Positions 5,184-5,427 of a stretch of 5,427 nt of DNA are shown piece by piece (within the stretch, counting starts at the first letter, position 1; the number at the start of each line of letters is the position of its first letter). Source of the DNA: Promethearchaeota archaeon. Lineage in GTDB: Archaea > Asgardarchaeota > Lokiarchaeia > Sigynarchaeales > SOKP01. Location: the NCBI GenBank assembly GCA_016839845.1, contig JAEOTL010000350.1, positions 1 through 5,427 on the forward strand, read 5' to 3'. The translations under genes were made by a program, and so were the position numbers. The notes beneath the pieces were generated by a model that saw nothing but the letters and a program-made list of their open reading frames with translations, ran no database searches and was not told the origin of the DNA.

Positions 5184-5427
5184 ATGATAACATGGATCTT
5201 GGGAGCAGCAATATTAGCTTGGGTCCTCGTAAGACGGTTTTCACGAGATGGTAAAATCAAAGGAGAACCCCTTGGAATGCCACGTGGAACCGTACGAGCA
5301 CTGATTACCCTCATGATCGTCTCATTTCCTTTCGGATATCTGCTATCTGGAAAAAATATTCCCCCCTTAATCGTAAATGCAATATTCATAGTCGTCGCAT
5401 TTTATTTTGAAGCAAGGAGAGAGGCTC
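5184..5427 (+). CDS. Small membrane protein, unknown family, 3' end beyond window
   Basis: Eighty-one codons are visible from ATG 5184 and the frame is still open at the right edge. Three hydrophobic segments are seen, near residues 2-16, 38-54 and 59-76. A basic hydrophilic stretch (about 17-36) follows the first segment and leads into GMPRGTVRALITLM (31-44). A P-R-G-T/S-V-R-A-L element just before a membrane helix recurs, from memory, in uncharacterised prokaryotic membrane proteins, but I cannot name the family. After the third segment the sequence turns charged (EARREA), so a soluble domain may follow. The reading frame has no upstream ATG, and the probable promoter at 5146-5157 supports this start. 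It is downstream of a terminator, so it is probably independent of the thiolase. Confidence 0.72.
   Translation, partial: MITWILGAAILAWVLVRRFSRDGKIKGEPLGMPRGTVRALITLMIVSFPFGYLLSGKNIPPLIVNAIFIVVAFYFEARREA

Noticed and set aside
5063..5389. Open frames at 5063-5254 (+) and 5165-5389 (-)
   Set aside because: The first crosses the thiolase end, terminator and promoter. The second is antisense to the right-edge membrane gene, which has better start context and coherent helices.

Overview
The window is AT-rich. It looks archaeal, possibly from an Asgard-type lineage, but the lineage is an inference with low confidence. Three things point that way: transcription signals made of TATA-like boxes and plain T-tracts, two genes whose ATG lies about one TATA-to-start distance downstream of a TATA-like box (probably leaderless), and an SCP-x-type thiolase of a kind common in archaea. 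Strong Shine-Dalgarno (SD) sequences with GTG and TTG starts in one operon would also fit some Bacillota, so the assignment stays open.

Positions 1-29 hold the first codons of a minus-strand gene that leaves the window. After a short spacer with a hairpin/T-tract terminator, positions 170-3491 form one tightly packed minus-strand operon. In transcription order it has three very small membrane proteins (72, 70 and about 94 aa), an ABC ATPase (278 aa) and a large ABC-2-type permease (557 aa, about 12 membrane segments). Gaps are 5, 6, 15, 68 and similar short lengths. Most SD sequences lie inside the end of the upstream gene, and three of the five genes start with GTG or TTG. Together they most likely form an exporter of the NatAB/CcmA-like class with accessory membrane subunits. 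The substrate is unknown.

Positions 3492-3792 (301 bp) are a divergent intergenic region. It holds two matching 15-bp dyads (CTTTG-N5-CAAAG) whose centres are 50 bp apart, bracketing two back-to-back TATA-like boxes. A third, weaker dyad and an 8-bp-arm hairpin lie further toward the thiolase. This is the most interesting non-coding feature and suggests that one regulator, not encoded here, controls both directions.

Positions 3793-5076 encode an SCP-x-type thiolase (427 aa) on the plus strand with a lysine/glutamate-rich loop insertion, followed by a T-tract terminator. A separate promoter then drives a partial plus-strand gene for a small membrane protein that runs off the right edge. No tRNA, rRNA, CRISPR, insertion sequence or attachment site was seen.
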